DNA of 64,000 bases, taken from Rotaria socialis. Lineage: Eukaryota; Rotifera; Eurotatoria; Philodinida; Philodinidae. The position numbers and the translations under genes were made by a program. Shown here in pieces: positions 63,414 through 64,000 of the stretch (its first letter is position 1; each line of letters starts with the position of its first letter). The DNA lies in the NCBI GenBank assembly GCA_905331475.1, contig CAJNYU010004544.1:62001-126000 (forward strand). The letters run 5' to 3'. The notes under the pieces were generated by a model, which saw only the letters and a program-made list of their open reading frames with translations, was not told the origin of the DNA and ran no database searches.

Positions 63414-64000
63414 GAGATTCAGCAAGCGTTATTCCTACGGACAACTAGTAATCAATCAGATTTTCATTAGTACAGTGTTTTCTGATTTGAACATAAATAA
63501 GCGAGGGATAAATTTGATCTGGTTTTGAAGTTCATTGTGCATATTTTGAATTATCTATTTTTACATTAGTAAAAACAATTATGACACATCAGAAAAGAAA
63601 TTTTTCCTGAAATATTATTTTTTACGAAACAAAGACATATGCATATTTGTTGATGAATAGTAGAAACATTCCCTTATTAGTTAAAGCAAAACACAAACAA
63701 AAGATACGAGTTTTTGTTTTGATGAAACTACCTACAGATCTATCTGTGTGGCAAAACACATTCCAAATTTTTCTTTATTCTGTTCATATTTCTAGTAAGA
63801 AATATGAATAATAAAATTGATTTAAAAAGAAGATGACAAATTATAATATTGCCTGATTTTTTTTACTAAAAATCAGCGAAGATAGAATATTTACGTAAAA
63901 GGATATTTTTATCACAGAGCTAGACTACAAGTGATGACTAATAAATGGAGCATAGGCTGGGTAGAAGAAAATAATGTAAAATATATTGTAGATGAATATT
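63414..64000. other. AT-rich end of window, no gene seen
   Basis: Nothing recognisable up to the end of the window. Confidence 0.55.

Overview
The window is AT-rich animal DNA (draft assembly: single Ns at 20224 and 39184, a 10-N gap at 35477-35486). Genes are spliced with mostly 45-70 bp GT-AG introns and encode metazoan families (TOLLIP, IK/RED, AF9/ENL, doublecortin DCDC2, arrestin-domain, SLC35G, chymotrypsin-fold protease, globin). Very short introns, strong AT bias, a TIR-SAM protein and many small inverted-repeat elements fit a bdelloid rotifer best; that assignment is inference.

Layout. 1-6778: no gene seen. 6779-8545 (-): three-exon, probably membrane-anchored globin, found only by splicing. 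8546-13199: low-complexity, no gene seen. 13200-15532 (+): helical repeat-TIR-SAM protein. 16235-17369 (+): small basic orphan in five exons. 18068-19323 (-): secreted WxxW-elastase-like protease. 19324-22820: intergenic with an inverted-repeat element. 22821-23955 (-): alpha-arrestin with PPxY. 25614-29038 (-): 14-exon DCDC2-like protein with an added IQ motif. 33275-36326 (-): 10-exon AF9/ENL-like YEATS protein with a poly-G/N/poly-C gap in an intron. 36327-44609: no gene seen, but two clear DNA-transposon derivatives. 44610-45608 (-): acidic/basic orphan. 46532-47998 (-): TOLLIP. 48463-52415 (+): IK/RED, head to head with TOLLIP. 53416-55312 (-): SLC35G-like transporter. 57548-60261 (+): orphan with poly-Asn/poly-Gln. 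60262-64000: no gene seen, two more small elements.

The genes do not form one pathway. Possible themes are innate immunity and trafficking (TIR protein, TOLLIP, arrestin with PPxY), nuclear RNA/transcription (IK, AF9/ENL) and cilia (DCDC2). Exon-intron models were built by hand: every intron has GT-AG ends, reading phase is continuous across each junction and each total is a multiple of three. The most unusual material is the set of non-autonomous elements: a hAT-type fold-back with an exact 8-bp target duplication, a pair of exactly 276-bp CCCAGG...CCTGGG elements, and a 148-bp CATTATAATG palindrome element.
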